In this document: positions 16,103 through 24,729 of the stretch, in pieces
Layout: each line of letters opens with the position of its first letter
How positions within the stretch are numbered: position 1 is the stretch's first letter
Origin: Murinocardiopsis flavida
GTDB lineage: Bacteria > Actinomycetota > Actinomycetes > Streptosporangiales > Streptosporangiaceae
Direction of reading: 5' to 3'
Length of the DNA: 64,000 nt
Assembly: GCF_003014485.1 (NCBI RefSeq)
Contig: NZ_PYGA01000001.1
Coordinates: 248,001 to 312,000, forward strand
Notes under the pieces: model-generated
Database searches by the model: none
Told to the model about the DNA's origin: nothing
What the model saw: the letters and a program-made list of their open reading frames with translations, nothing else
Translations under genes and position numbers: made by a program

Positions 16103-17575
16103 TCAATCCTGCCGGCGTGCGCCGTAGGTGAGGCGGCGCAACAGGGCTTCGGCGGGACCCTGCCGCCCGGCGCGCTCCAGTGCGTAGGCGCCCACGACCG
16201 TGGCCAGCCACACGGCCACAGCGAACGCCGCCATTGACGCGCTGCCGAAGTACGCGCCGAGTCCGAGCCCCCAGGCCGCCAGCACCGGGGAGAAGATCAG
16301 GGAGTGGCCGAGGTAGCAGGACAGCGATCGCTTGCCCGTCGCCGCCACAGCCGCGACCATCGTCGCTCCCACCCCGGCTGCCGCACCCGCTGCACCCCTC
16401 GCGCCCGCTGCGTCCACCGCAGTGGTCGCACCCACTGCGCCCGTCGCGCCCACCGCACCCGCTGCGCCGGTCGGGGCGTTGGCACCCTTCGCACCGGTCG
16501 GGGCGGCGGCACGCGTGCGCTGCGCACGTGTCGAGATCCAGTGGGCGAGCAGGGCGAACACCGCCACGTAGCCCAGTCCCCCCGCGATGCCGGTCGTGCT
16601 CTGGACGGCCGCGAGCACGCCCTCCTCCGACACCGCTTCCGGAGGCACGTCCAGCACGCCGACGTGGGCGAGCGCCGCGGGCAGTCCGCCGAGCCAGCCC
16701 ACCGCGAGCCCGACTCCCGCCGTCCACCCGAGCAGCCGCAGGTGGCGGTGCGGCTCTTCCAGGATGTTCCTGCGCGCCGCCCAGAATCCGAGCAGCATCA
16801 CCGCGTGGCTGCCGAAGGCGAGGAGCCCGCCCCCGAGGGTGACGAACGCCCACGTCGAAAGCCGGGTGCCGATAGCGGTGACCGGGTCGGCCTCCCCCGA
16901 CGCGTAGTACACGGTCGACGGCTTTGTCGCGGCCGTACCGAGCTGGGCGAGGTCCCCGTTGGCGATGGCCCACACCGCCTCCACCCCCGGGATGGCCACC
17001 AGCGCCGCGGCGATCGCGGCCCACACCAGCAGGGTTCCGCTGCGCCGCCGCAGGAACAGCCAGACCAGGATGAGGCTCGCCAGCCCGTAGGACCCGACGA
17101 TGTCGCCCGCCATGAGCAGGGCGGCGTGCACGAACCCGAACGCGATCAGCAGCAGGCCGCGGCGGCTCAGCAGCACGCACGCCGCGCGCTCGGACGTCCC
17201 CGCCGTGGTCTGTCGCAGGTACAGCCGCATGATCCCGTAGCCGAAGAGGAACGCGAACAGCGGGTAGGCGCGCAGGTCCAGCATGGTGATCATCAGGAAC
17301 TGGACGACGCGGTCGAGTGCCGAGCCGTCGACCGGGTGCCACCCCGACGCGCCGTGCTCGGCGGCCCACAGGTAGAAACCGGTGTTTGACAGGACGATGA
17401 GCAGCAGCATGAAACCGCGCGCCACGTCGGGTGCCAGCGCCCGCTCTGACGCGCGCACGCCGCCGCGCCGCGCGCCCTTGCTCGGCGGCGGTGAGTCAGC
17501 GGGCGGCGGTGGGTCGGCGGGCGGCGGTGGGTCGGCGGGCGGCTGAGTGGTAGGCCGTTCGTCGGGTCGGTGCAT
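16103..17575 (-). CDS. DUF418-family polytopic membrane protein
   Basis: 490 residues from the ATG at 17575; the frame extends upstream through repeats that are unlikely to be translated. A Pro-rich N-terminus (PPPPADPPPPADSPPP) precedes about ten membrane helices. Family landmarks are LAPDVARGFMLLLIVLSNTG, LRAYPLFAFLFGYGIM, and the C-terminal GKRSLSCYLGHSLIF. DUF418 proteins are acyltransferase-3-like membrane proteins of unknown function. Between the helices near residues 352-405 there is an inserted Gly/Ala/Thr/Val low-complexity loop (such as TGAAGAVGATGAVGATTAVD) encoded by about 9-bp repeats. No ribosome-binding site is obvious. Confidence 0.85.
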   Translation of the reverse strand: MHRPDERPTTQPPADPPPPADPPPPADSPPPSKGARRGGVRASERALAPDVARGFMLLLIVLSNTGFYLWAAEHGASGWHPVDGSALDRVVQFLMITMLDLRAYPLFAFLFGYGIMRLYLRQTTAGTSERAACVLLSRRGLLLIAFGFVHAALLMAGDIVGSYGLASLILVWLFLRRRSGTLLVWAAIAAALVAIPGVEAVWAIANGDLAQLGTAATKPSTVYYASGEADPVTAIGTRLSTWAFVTLGGGLLAFGSHAVMLLGFWAARRNILEEPHRHLRLLGWTAGVGLAVGWLGGLPAALAHVGVLDVPPEAVSEEGVLAAVQSTTGIAGGLGYVAVFALLAHWISTRAQRTRAAAPTGAKGANAPTGAAGAVGATGAVGATTAVDAAGARGAAGAAAGVGATMVAAVAATGKRSLSCYLGHSLIFSPVLAAWGLGLGAYFGSASMAAFAVAVWLATVVGAYALERAGRQGPAEALLRRLTYGARRQD

Positions 17576-17696
17576 GACAACGACGCTAGAAACGGGACCG
17601 CGGGCGGCGCGTCGGCCGAAAGGCGCGCTCGCACCGACCCAAGTATTCGCCGGAAGCACCTCCGCGGACCGGAAGTCGCGGTCACCCTCCGCAGAG

Positions 17697-17806
17697 CGGC
17701 GACCGGGCGGCGACCGGGCGGAGGCCGGGTGGAGGCCAGGTGGGGACCGGGCAGAGGCCAAGCGGCGGCCGGACGAGGGCCGAGCGGGGCCCGACAGAGG
17801 GACTGG
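17697..17806. repeat. 11-bp tandem repeat array
   Basis: Ten consecutive 11-bp units, beginning cggcgaccggg twice without change and then degenerating (cggaggccggg, tggaggccagg and so on) but keeping exact 11-bp phase. It lies between the divergent genes at 17575 and 17852, immediately upstream of the latter. Confidence 0.8.
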
Positions 17807-17851
17807 GCAGGGGCCATAGGCGTCGCCCGTACGATCCGAGAGGGAGGCGTG

Positions 17852-18406
17852 ATGGCGGGTGCGGCAGTGGGGCTGTGGCGGTTCGAGCGGCACGACCCGC
17901 AGGTGGTCCGCGCCGATGCCGTGTCATGGCTCCGGCGCTACTGCGAGCCCATCGAGATCAGCGCCGAGGGCGACGTGTCCTGTTGGATCGACGGCGCGCT
18001 CACCGGCGCGGAACTGGGCGAACCGCACTTCGACGCCGCCGCAACGGGCCGGATCACACTTTCGGCGGACGACGACGTTCCCGCGTCCGACGACGACTAC
18101 TCCCCCCTCGCCCGGTCGCCCGTCCAAGGGTCGGTGCTGTGGGCCGGCTCGGCGGGGCGGGCGAACCAGCTGCTCCTGGGGCATGTGGCACGGGCGCTCG
18201 CCCAGCGGTGGGACGCCCTCGTCGACTTCGACGGGCTCCTCCTCGGCCGTGACCCGCACGGCCCGCCGCTGCTCCGGTCGCTCCCCGGAGCCCTGTACGA
18301 GGTCCCCTACGCCACCGACGACGGCCAGCGCCTCCGCCGCCATGTGGGCGATTCCGAGTTCCTCGCCGCCTGGCTCCGGCACCCGCGCTTCCACCTCGTC
18401 GAATAG
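17852..18406 (+). CDS. Hypothetical cytoplasmic protein, possibly DUF6368-like
   Basis: 184 residues from the ATG at 17852 (a GTG immediately before is possible), with GGGAGG at 17842-17847. The opening AGAAVGLWRFERHDPQVVRA and the ending LGDSEFLAAWLRHPRFHLVE-like segment (VGDSEFLAAWLRHPRFHLVE) resemble small actinomycete proteins of the DUF6368 type, but I hold this weakly. The centre, GRANQLLLGHVARALAQRWD then LVDFDGLLLG, is predicted alpha/beta. It has no signal or membrane segment and ends directly in a strong hairpin. Its promoter region is an 11-bp repeat array. Confidence 0.7.
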   Translation: MAGAAVGLWRFERHDPQVVRADAVSWLRRYCEPIEISAEGDVSCWIDGALTGAELGEPHFDAAATGRITLSADDDVPASDDDYSPLARSPVQGSVLWAGSAGRANQLLLGHVARALAQRWDALVDFDGLLLGRDPHGPPLLRSLPGALYEVPYATDDGQRLRRHVGDSEFLAAWLRHPRFHLVE

Positions 18407-18432
18407 CCCCGGCCCCCAATGGGGGCCGGGGC
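18406..18432 (+). terminator. Hairpin terminator of the 17852 gene
   Basis: 12-bp perfect GC arms with a 3-nt loop; the first arm base is the last base of the TAG stop codon. No T-run. Confidence 0.7.
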
Positions 18433-18462
18433 CAGAGTTGGCGTACTACGGGATGGCCGGTC

Positions 18463-18521
18463 GGCCTGACCGGACCGATCAGACCGCTCGGGTCTATCGG
18501 GTCTACCGGGCCGGTCAGGCC
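18463..18521. terminator. Nested inverted repeat, convergent terminator candidate
   Basis: 11-bp arms ggcctgaccgg (18463-18473) and ccggtcaggcc (18511-18521) enclose a smaller agacc/ggtct hairpin. It lies between the convergent 17852 and 18550 genes and probably serves the minus-strand gene. Confidence 0.5.
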
Positions 18522-18549
18522 AGTCGAGCCGGTACTGGGACGGGCTCCG

Positions 18550-19527
18550 CTAGAACGCCTTGCCCGCGGCCTTCGCCGCCCGCTCTGCGTCCTCGCCGCG
18601 CTGCTCCCCTGCCTGCTTCAGGCCGGCGGAGCGGTCGCCCTTGACCGCGGACGCGCGCGACTTCGCCGCCGGGATCTCGCCGAACTCGCCGCCCACGGTG
18701 CCGCGCACCCGGTTGTCGGCGCCCTTCAGCGCGACGGGGTCGTTGCCGGACGCGGTGAGGTCGCCGCGGATGATGTTGCCGTTGACGTGGATGTCGGCGG
18801 TGTTGTCGGTGATCGCGACGTTGCCGCCCCAGTAGGAGGTGTCGCCGCACGAGCTCTGCGGACCGTCGGAGCCGATCTGCACCGTGGCGGAGTTGCCGCT
18901 GTAGGCGGCGTTGCCGTGGACCTCGCTGGCGCACACGACGCTGCCCTCTGCGGCGCCCTTCACGGTCAGGCCGCCGTCGACGGCGGAGTCGTAGATGTCG
19001 GCGAACCCGACACCGTCGGCGCTGACCTTGCCGCCGACACCGGTCGACTCCGCGAACAGGTTGCCGGTCGCCGCGCTGAGGCCGCCCTTGACCTCGGAGC
19101 CGTAGAGGAACAGGGCCCCGGTCTCGATGCCGCCGTCGGCCGCCACCGCGCGCACGTTCTGCCCGAGGGTGGAGCCGTCGAGGTAGGTGCCGAACGCGCC
19201 CCGCGCGGTGACGTTCCCGGCAACGGAGGTGTTGACGGCGTCGAGGTAACCGTCCTGGGCGACGGCCACCGTGCCCTTGAACGTGCCGTCCTCGACCACC
19301 AGGTCGGCGCCGGACCGCACCGTGACGTTGCCGTCGACGGTGGTGCCGGTGAGGTCGCAGGACTTGCCCTTGGCGACCACAAGGTCACCGGGGACGGTGA
19401 CCGCCCCGCCTACCCCATCGCAGTAGGTGACCAGGTCGGCGACAGCGGGGGATGCCAAAGCCGTAAGCGCGACGGAACCGCCGACGGCGGCAAGGGAGGA
19501 TGCCGCGACGAACTGCCGGAGCTTCAT
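18550..19527 (-). CDS. Secreted polymer-forming beta-helix protein
   Basis: 325 residues from the ATG at 19527, with GAGAGG upstream. The signal peptide ends at about residue 30 (SPAVA|D). The mature region is a ladder of short turns such as TVDGNVTVRSGADLVVEDGT, SVAGNVTARGAFGTYLDGST and SAVDGGLTVKG, typical of a right-handed beta-helix of the bactofilin/polymer-forming type, but exported. Cysteines at CDGVGG, SCDL, VVCAS and SSCGD could form disulfides. The C-terminal 55 residues are charged, Ala/Lys/Glu-rich and likely helical. No sortase or anchor motif is present. A structural surface role is inferred. Confidence 0.78.
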   Translation of the reverse strand: MKLRQFVAASSLAAVGGSVALTALASPAVADLVTYCDGVGGAVTVPGDLVVAKGKSCDLTGTTVDGNVTVRSGADLVVEDGTFKGTVAVAQDGYLDAVNTSVAGNVTARGAFGTYLDGSTLGQNVRAVAADGGIETGALFLYGSEVKGGLSAATGNLFAESTGVGGKVSADGVGFADIYDSAVDGGLTVKGAAEGSVVCASEVHGNAAYSGNSATVQIGSDGPQSSCGDTSYWGGNVAITDNTADIHVNGNIIRGDLTASGNDPVALKGADNRVRGTVGGEFGEIPAAKSRASAVKGDRSAGLKQAGEQRGEDAERAAKAAGKAF

Positions 19528-20033
19528 GGATGTGTGCCTCTCGTGGAAGGTGAGCGCCGAGTGAAAGCTGCGAGCGGGGTAAAGACAGACTAAAGAAAGC
19601 AGCGCAAGGCGAACAGAGGACGAGCAGAGGAAAACCGTTGCGGGAATGGCGGGTGGGCAGTGGGCGCACCCGCGCCGCCCGTAAGACACCTGGCGAAGCC
19701 CCGGAAACACCGGCACCCCGACCGCATCCGGACACCAGGCGAACCCCCAGGGAACGCCAGCGCACCGGCCACACCCGAACACCAAGCAAGGCCCGTGGGC
19801 CACCAGGCGCACCGGCTCCACCCACCGGCCCCCACGCCCCGGCCACCGCCCCAGGAGCCGACGGACGCCTGGGCCCTCGACTCCCCAGCGCCCCACGACC
19901 CCGCCAACCGGACGCACCAACAGCCGGACGCACCACCAACCCCGGATCGTCCAGAAGGTGTCCGGCAGTGCGGTCGGCTATGCGGCCGACGCTGCGCCGG
20001 GCGCTCCAGATCCACCCCGCCCGCGCCGCCCAC
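19528..20033. other. Intergenic region, C-rich on the plus strand
   Basis: About 500 bp with strong C-over-G skew and recurring words such as caccggc, ccaggcg and cccacc. The frames that remain open across it come from this composition and show no domain or initiation signal. It should contain the promoter of the beta-helix gene next to 19528. I see no RNA gene. Confidence 0.5.
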
Positions 20034-21053
20034 TCAGGCGAGCCGCGCCTCCAGGACCTCCATGTCGAGCGGCAGCGGGTGGCGGGCCGCCGGGACCAGG
20101 CCGGCACCGGCGAGCAGCCGGTCGTATTCGTCGGGGGTCCGCTCCCGCGCGCCGGTCATGACGACCAGCATGTGCAGGTCCCAGTAGGACGCGAAGGACG
20201 CCGGCCGCCCGGGGTCGAGCGGGCGTTCGATGATCAGCAGCCGCGAGTCCGGTCCCATGGCGGCCGCGCAGTTGGCGAGGATGCTGGAGCACTCGCCGTC
20301 GCCCCAGTCGTGCAGGATCCGGGACAGCACGTACAGGTCGGCGCCTTCGGGCACCGCCTGGAAGAAGTCGCCCGTGCGGAGGTCGAGCCGGTCGGCGACC
20401 GCGGTCCCCTCGATGCGGCGGCGGACCGGTTCGAGCACGTCGGCGCGTTCCAGCAGCACGCCCTGGGCCTCTGGCGCCGCCGCCAGCAGCGTTTCGAGGA
20501 GGGCGCCCGAGCCGCCGGCGATGTCGACGATGCCGCGCACCCCCGCCAGTTCGACCGCGCGCGGGACCTCCGCGAAGAACACCGACCCCGCCGACATCGC
20601 CCGGTCGAATGTGCGGGCCAGCTCCGGTTCCCCGTTGGCGTACTCGAAGAACGGCTTGCCGTACACAGTGGAGAACGACTCACGGCCGGTGCGCACGACG
20701 TCCTCGAAGCGGCCCCAGGCGTCGTAGAACGGGTCGCCGTAGATGAGGGCGAGGTCGCGCATCGACCCGGTGTCGTCGGAGCGCAGGGAGTCGCCCAGTG
20801 GGGTCGTCGTGAACCCGTCCCCTGTGCTGTCCACGATCCCCAGCCCGGTCAGCAGGCGCAGCAGCCGCACCAGGGCGTCGGGGTCGGTTCCGGTGCGCCG
20901 GGCGAGCTCGGCACCGCTCACGGGGTCGCCGTCCATCGCGTCGATGACGCCGAGCTTGACCGTGACGAAGATGGCCTTCGTTGTCCACGCGCCGGTCATC
21001 AGGTTCAGCATCGTCCGGGGGATGTGGTCGTCGGCCACCGGATCGGTCTCCAC
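20034..21053 (-). CDS. O-methyltransferase family 2 (COMT/hydroxyneurosporene type)
   Basis: 339 residues from the GTG at 21053; a GTG at 21107 would add 18 residues, and neither has a clear ribosome-binding site. The N-terminal dimerisation winged helix spans about 15-95 (LGVIDAMDGDPVSGAELARR, LRLLTGLGIVD). The SAM-binding motif is GVRGIVDIAGGSGALLETLL near residue 170. Later landmarks are SRILHDWGDGECSSILANCA and SRLLIIERPLDP. Such enzymes methylate phenolic or polyketide hydroxyls. No biosynthetic cluster surrounds it, so its substrate is unknown. Confidence 0.88.
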   Translation of the reverse strand: METDPVADDHIPRTMLNLMTGAWTTKAIFVTVKLGVIDAMDGDPVSGAELARRTGTDPDALVRLLRLLTGLGIVDSTGDGFTTTPLGDSLRSDDTGSMRDLALIYGDPFYDAWGRFEDVVRTGRESFSTVYGKPFFEYANGEPELARTFDRAMSAGSVFFAEVPRAVELAGVRGIVDIAGGSGALLETLLAAAPEAQGVLLERADVLEPVRRRIEGTAVADRLDLRTGDFFQAVPEGADLYVLSRILHDWGDGECSSILANCAAAMGPDSRLLIIERPLDPGRPASFASYWDLHMLVVMTGARERTPDEYDRLLAGAGLVPAARHPLPLDMEVLEARLA

Positions 21054-21223
21054 TTCATCGCTTGCGCCACTGCTGGCGGCGTGCCTGGCTGGGGCGCGCC
21101 GCGGCACTCCCCGTGCGACGGCGCTCGCACGCCGACACTAATCGGCCGGGCCGACCGGGCCGGAGCACCCCGCCGCACACAGCGGGCTCCCGTTCACCGC
21201 CGCGCCGAACTAGGATGCCCCGC

Positions 21224-21883
21224 ATGTCGTCATTCGCGGGCCCGCCACCTCCGCCTTGGCCGCGCCCGGGCCACCCCGAGACCACGGTCATGCGGCCGCC
21301 GACCAGCGCGGGCCCCTACCTCAAGTTCATCGGTCTGTGGACGCCCGTCCTCGGGATGCTGTTCGTCGTCCTGCTCCTCCTTGCGTCCATCCCCTTCGAG
21401 ACCATGCAGGAGGGCACCGGCACACCGGCCGGTATCGCCGTCGGCTCCGTGGGCGTGCTGATCGCGGCCGGGTCGCTGCTGTACAAGAAGCACCGCGCGC
21501 AGACCGGGACGCAGGTCATCGTCTCCCCCGTCGGCGTGGAACTGCGCGACGCCATGGGGTTCGAGGTGCGGTTGCGCTGGGCCGACGTCACCGCTGTCGG
21601 CACCGTCCACGACCAGCAGTCGAAGCGGCAGCCGCTCAACACCCGCGGCGGCGTGCAGGTGCAGACCCCGGTCGCCAGCTCCGACGGGCTCATCGGCTGG
21701 GGCGAACGGGTCGTCCCGCGCCGCGCGCCCCTCTGGCTGCGGGAGCACATGGCGTCCCAGCCCACCAACCCGCAGACCGGGCAGCACAGCGTCGCGATCT
21801 CCTTCTCCGCTGCGGGCGAGCCGGGGTTCGGCAACCCCCTCCTCCAACAGACCCACCGCTACCGACCCGACCTCCTCCGCTGA
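21224..21883 (+). CDS. Two-helix membrane protein with a PH-like cytoplasmic domain
   Basis: 219 residues from the ATG at 21224, with AGGA eight bases upstream; the ATG at 21215 is an alternative. A Pro-rich N-terminus is followed by two helices (about 38-58, LWTPVLGMLFVVLLLLASIP; about 70-88). The rest resembles a bacterial PH-like domain: TGTQVIVSPVGVELRDAMGF then VRLRWADVTAVGTVHDQ. Function unknown. Confidence 0.75.
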   Translation: MSSFAGPPPPPWPRPGHPETTVMRPPTSAGPYLKFIGLWTPVLGMLFVVLLLLASIPFETMQEGTGTPAGIAVGSVGVLIAAGSLLYKKHRAQTGTQVIVSPVGVELRDAMGFEVRLRWADVTAVGTVHDQQSKRQPLNTRGGVQVQTPVASSDGLIGWGERVVPRRAPLWLREHMASQPTNPQTGQHSVAISFSAAGEPGFGNPLLQQTHRYRPDLLR

Positions 21884-21952
21884 CCAGCAATGCAAGGCAG
21901 CCGCCGCGGGCCCCCGCTGCACGATACTCCGCGAAGCGGGCGCAGTGGGGGC

Positions 21953-22020
21953 GTGCGGAGCATCCAGCGGACAGGCGGAGAGAGGGTTGGTTGCCGTCGC
22001 GAGTGCGGAGCATCCGGCGG
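21953..22020. repeat. 18-bp direct repeat pair
   Basis: gtgcggagcatccagcgg at 21953-21970 and gtgcggagcatccggcgg at 22003-22020, one mismatch, offset exactly 50 bp, in the spacer between convergent genes. Confidence 0.6.
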
Positions 22021-22149
22021 CACGAAGCACCACGGCCCCTACGCCTGAGGTCGCCAGGGCCGTGAACCCGCCCCCTTCGCCTCCGGGGACCGCGACATCC
22101 CTCTCGCGCCCGTTGATGCAACGGCGTTGCGGCGGTCGGCGGCGTCACC

Positions 22150-22362
22150 TCACCCACGTGCGCGGTCCACTGCCCCGCCCGATGCCATGACGGCCACGCC
22201 CAGCACGAGCAGCGCGATGTTGGTGAACACCTCGTTGCCGGCGTAGAAGTCCATGTGCTTGGCGAGGAACCAGAACGGGCTGGGTCCGAAGAAGTACCCG
22301 ATGAACCCGACCGCGCCCTGGACCGCGATCAGGAAGCCCACGGTTTCGATGATCTTTCGCAT
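22150..22362 (-). CDS. Small two-helix membrane protein
   Basis: 70 residues from the ATG at 22362. Helix 1 is about residues 4-26 (IIETVGFLIAVQGAVGFIGY), helix 2 about 45-64 (VFTNIALLVLGVAVMASGGA). The loop between them carries GPSPFWFLAKHMDFYAG. It resembles small integral membrane proteins common in actinomycetes without assigned function. It ends near convergent gene 21224. Confidence 0.65.
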   Translation of the reverse strand: MRKIIETVGFLIAVQGAVGFIGYFFGPSPFWFLAKHMDFYAGNEVFTNIALLVLGVAVMASGGAVDRARG

Positions 22363-22523
22363 GCCGATCACGGTAGGCAGCGGCTGCCCGCTGCCGGATC
22401 GCCTGTGCGGCGCGTTCCCCCCGCCGAAGGGCCTCGGCCGCACACTGCCGCACCGACGCAGGGATGACCCGCGGCGCCCGGCCGCCAACTTTGGTCTATT
22501 TTCGCCGCGCACCGCCGCCGGGT

Positions 22524-22561
22524 GGCGGGAAGTACCCGCCGAGGTCGCCTAGATTCCGGGT
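22524..22561 (+). promoter_or_regulatory. Probable promoter of a leaderless sensor-kinase mRNA
   Basis: TAGATT at 22549-22554 is a good -10 box placed seven bases before the ATG at 22562, implying a leaderless transcript. A ggcggg/cccgcc dyad (22524-22529, 22535-22540) overlaps the -35 region and could bind a regulator, for example the cognate response regulator. Confidence 0.5.
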
Positions 22562-23959
22562 ATGAGCACCTCGCAGCAGCCGTCGGAGCGCCGCGCCCGC
22601 CGCGGCTACCCGTGGCTGCTGCCGTCCACCCTGCTCGACGCGGACGCGCCCGACACCGGCGGCCGTCCCGTCCGCCGCACCGTGCGCGACTGGGCCGTCG
22701 ACATCGCGTGCTTCCTCCTCGCCGTCGCATTCAGCCTGGTGATGGCGGCGGAGCTGTACAGCTTGGACCTCCCCCGCCCACTCCTCATCGCTGACCAGGT
22801 GGTCGGGGCGCTGGCCTGTGCGGCGATCTGGCTGCGCCGACGCTGGCCGCTCGCCCTGTGTCTCGTGCTGACCCCGCTGTCCGTGCTCTTCCCGATGGCG
22901 GCGGGCGCGACGCTGGTCGCACTGTTCACCGTGACGGTGCACCGGCCGTTCCCCCTCGTGGCGCTCGCCGGAGCCGTCAATCTTCTCGCCGGGGCGATCG
23001 GCCCACTGATCCGCCCCGACCAGGACTTCGGCTTCGGGTTCAATCTCGCGCTCGGGGCCGTCATCACCCTCACGGTGATCGGGTGGGGGATGTTCGTGCG
23101 GGCCCGCCGCCAACTCGTCCTGTCCTACCGCGAACGCGCCCGGCGCGCCGAGACCGAGGCGAACCTGCGCGCCGCGCAGGCCCAGCAGGAGGCCCGCACC
23201 CAGATCGCCCGCGAGATGCACGACGTGCTCGGCCACCGCCTGTCGCTGCTGAGCGTGCACGCGGGCGCGCTGGAGTTCCGCCCCGACGCCCCACCGGAGG
23301 ACGTCGCGAAGGCCGCCGGGGTGATCCGGGCCAGCGCCCACCAGGCCATGCAGGACCTCCGCGAGGTGATCGGGGTGCTACGCGCGCCCGTCGGGACCGA
23401 CGGACCGGCGCCCGGCACCGCCGTCCAGGGCGACGAGCGGCCGCAGCCCGACCTGCGCGCACTGGGCCGGCTCGTCGAGGAGTCCCGGCAGGCGGGGATG
23501 CGGGTCGCCCTGACGACGGAGGTCGGCGCCGAGTCGGGCAGGTCCGGGACCGGCGAGACCGAGTCCGAGACGGGGGCACCTGCGGCGGAGGTTCCCGAGA
23601 TAGCCGTGCCCGAAGCGATCGGCCGCACCGCCTACCGGATCGTCCAAGAGGGACTCACCAACGCCCGCAAGCACGCCCCCGGCGGCGCGGTCGCCGTGAC
23701 CGTGGCGGGCTCCCCCGGCGACGGCCTGCGCCTCGAACTCCGCAACCCCACCGCCCCAGCACGCACCGCCTCAGCACGCACCGGCCCGGCCCCCGGCGAC
23801 GGCCAAGCCCACGGCCGGGGCCGAGACCCGGGCCAGGACCAGGGCCAGGGCCTCATCGGACTTGCCGAACGCGCCGCGCTCGCCGGTGGCCGCATCGAGC
23901 ACGAAGTCACCGGATCCGGCGACTTCGTCCTGACCGCCTGGCTACCCTGGCCGCCATGA
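22562..23959 (+). CDS. NarL-type sensor histidine kinase
   Basis: 465 residues. About five membrane helices occupy residues 45-180, followed by a HisKA_3 dimerisation domain with phospho-acceptor H220 in REMHDVLGHRLSLLSVHAG. The HATPase region carries RTAYRIVQEGLTNARKHAPG (N box) and closes with GQGLIGLAERAALAGGRIEH. Two low-complexity insertions interrupt the catalytic domain, around 310-335 (Gly/Glu/Thr) and 395-430 (Ala/Thr/Pro, then Gly/Gln), the latter just before the G2-like GQGLIGL. The stop overlaps the response regulator start (ATGA), so both are co-translated. The signal is unknown. Confidence 0.93.
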   Translation: MSTSQQPSERRARRGYPWLLPSTLLDADAPDTGGRPVRRTVRDWAVDIACFLLAVAFSLVMAAELYSLDLPRPLLIADQVVGALACAAIWLRRRWPLALCLVLTPLSVLFPMAAGATLVALFTVTVHRPFPLVALAGAVNLLAGAIGPLIRPDQDFGFGFNLALGAVITLTVIGWGMFVRARRQLVLSYRERARRAETEANLRAAQAQQEARTQIAREMHDVLGHRLSLLSVHAGALEFRPDAPPEDVAKAAGVIRASAHQAMQDLREVIGVLRAPVGTDGPAPGTAVQGDERPQPDLRALGRLVEESRQAGMRVALTTEVGAESGRSGTGETESETGAPAAEVPEIAVPEAIGRTAYRIVQEGLTNARKHAPGGAVAVTVAGSPGDGLRLELRNPTAPARTASARTGPAPGDGQAHGRGRDPGQDQGQGLIGLAERAALAGGRIEHEVTGSGDFVLTAWLPWPP

Positions 23960-24639
23960 CCGAGCCCGCTCCCGCACCCATCCGCGTCCTCCTCGTGGAC
24001 GACGACGCCCTCGTCCGCTCCGGCCTCGCCCTGATGCTCGGCGGCGCCCCCGATATCAGCGTCGTCGCCGAGGCCGCCGACGGCGCCGAGGTCGCCCGGC
24101 TGGTCGCGCAGCACGGCCCCGACGTGGTGCTCATGGACATCCGCATGCCGGGCGTCGACGGGCTCGCCGCCACCGAGGCGCTGCGGCGCGGGAAGGGAGC
24201 CCCCGAGGTCGTCATCCTCACGACCTTCGACGCCGACGAGCACGTTGTCCGCGCGCTGCGCGCGGGCGCGGCGGGCTTCGTCCTGAAGGACACGCCGCCG
24301 GCCGAGATCGTCGCCGCGGTGCGCCGGGTGGCGGCGGGCGAACCCGTCCTGTCGCCGGCGGTGACCCGGCGGCTCATCGCGCACGTCGCCGACGGCAGGG
24401 GCGACGAGCGCAAGGATCGCTCGCGCGTCCGGTTGGAGGCGTTGAACAGCCGCGAACGCGACGTCGCGGTCGCCATCGGGCAGGGCAAGTCCAACGCGGA
24501 GATCAGCGCCACCCTCTACATGAGCGTCGCGACGGTCAAGACGCACGTGTCGCGCATCCTCACCAAGCTCGACCTGAACAACAGGGTGCAGATCGCCATG
24601 CTCGCCCACGACGCCGGGCTCCTCGACGACGCCGACTGA
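23956..24639 (+). CDS. NarL/LuxR-family response regulator
   Basis: 227 residues. The receiver domain has acidic pocket DDD at 15-17, phospho-acceptor D61 (VVLMDIRMPGVDGL) and the conserved Lys in FVLKDTPP. A LuxR-type helix-turn-helix follows at about 160-220 (LNSRERDVAVAIGQGKSNAE, then MSVATVKTHVSRILTKLDL). It is the partner of the upstream kinase, with which it overlaps by 4 bp. Target genes are not apparent locally. Confidence 0.95.
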   Translation: MTEPAPAPIRVLLVDDDALVRSGLALMLGGAPDISVVAEAADGAEVARLVAQHGPDVVLMDIRMPGVDGLAATEALRRGKGAPEVVILTTFDADEHVVRALRAGAAGFVLKDTPPAEIVAAVRRVAAGEPVLSPAVTRRLIAHVADGRGDERKDRSRVRLEALNSRERDVAVAIGQGKSNAEISATLYMSVATVKTHVSRILTKLDLNNRVQIAMLAHDAGLLDDAD

Positions 24640-24700
24640 CCGCGCACTACCGGCTGACGACGAGCCGACACCCAGGCGGCGCCGGCCGACACCGCCCGCC

Positions 24701-24729
24701 CCGCCCCCGCCGCTCCGTGGCGGGGGCGG
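24701..24729. terminator. Bidirectional hairpin between convergent RR and proB genes
   Basis: 11-bp arms ccgcccccgcc (24701-24711) and ggcgggggcgg (24719-24729), 7-nt loop, abutting the proB stop codon. Confidence 0.7.

Noticed and set aside
17697-17806. CRISPR array or iteron origin
   Set aside because: Units are 11 bp and contiguous, without spacers, and no replication gene is near.
19638-21461. A plus-strand frame across the C-rich spacer and the methyltransferase
   Set aside because: It owes its length to base composition; the methyltransferase motifs are on the minus strand.
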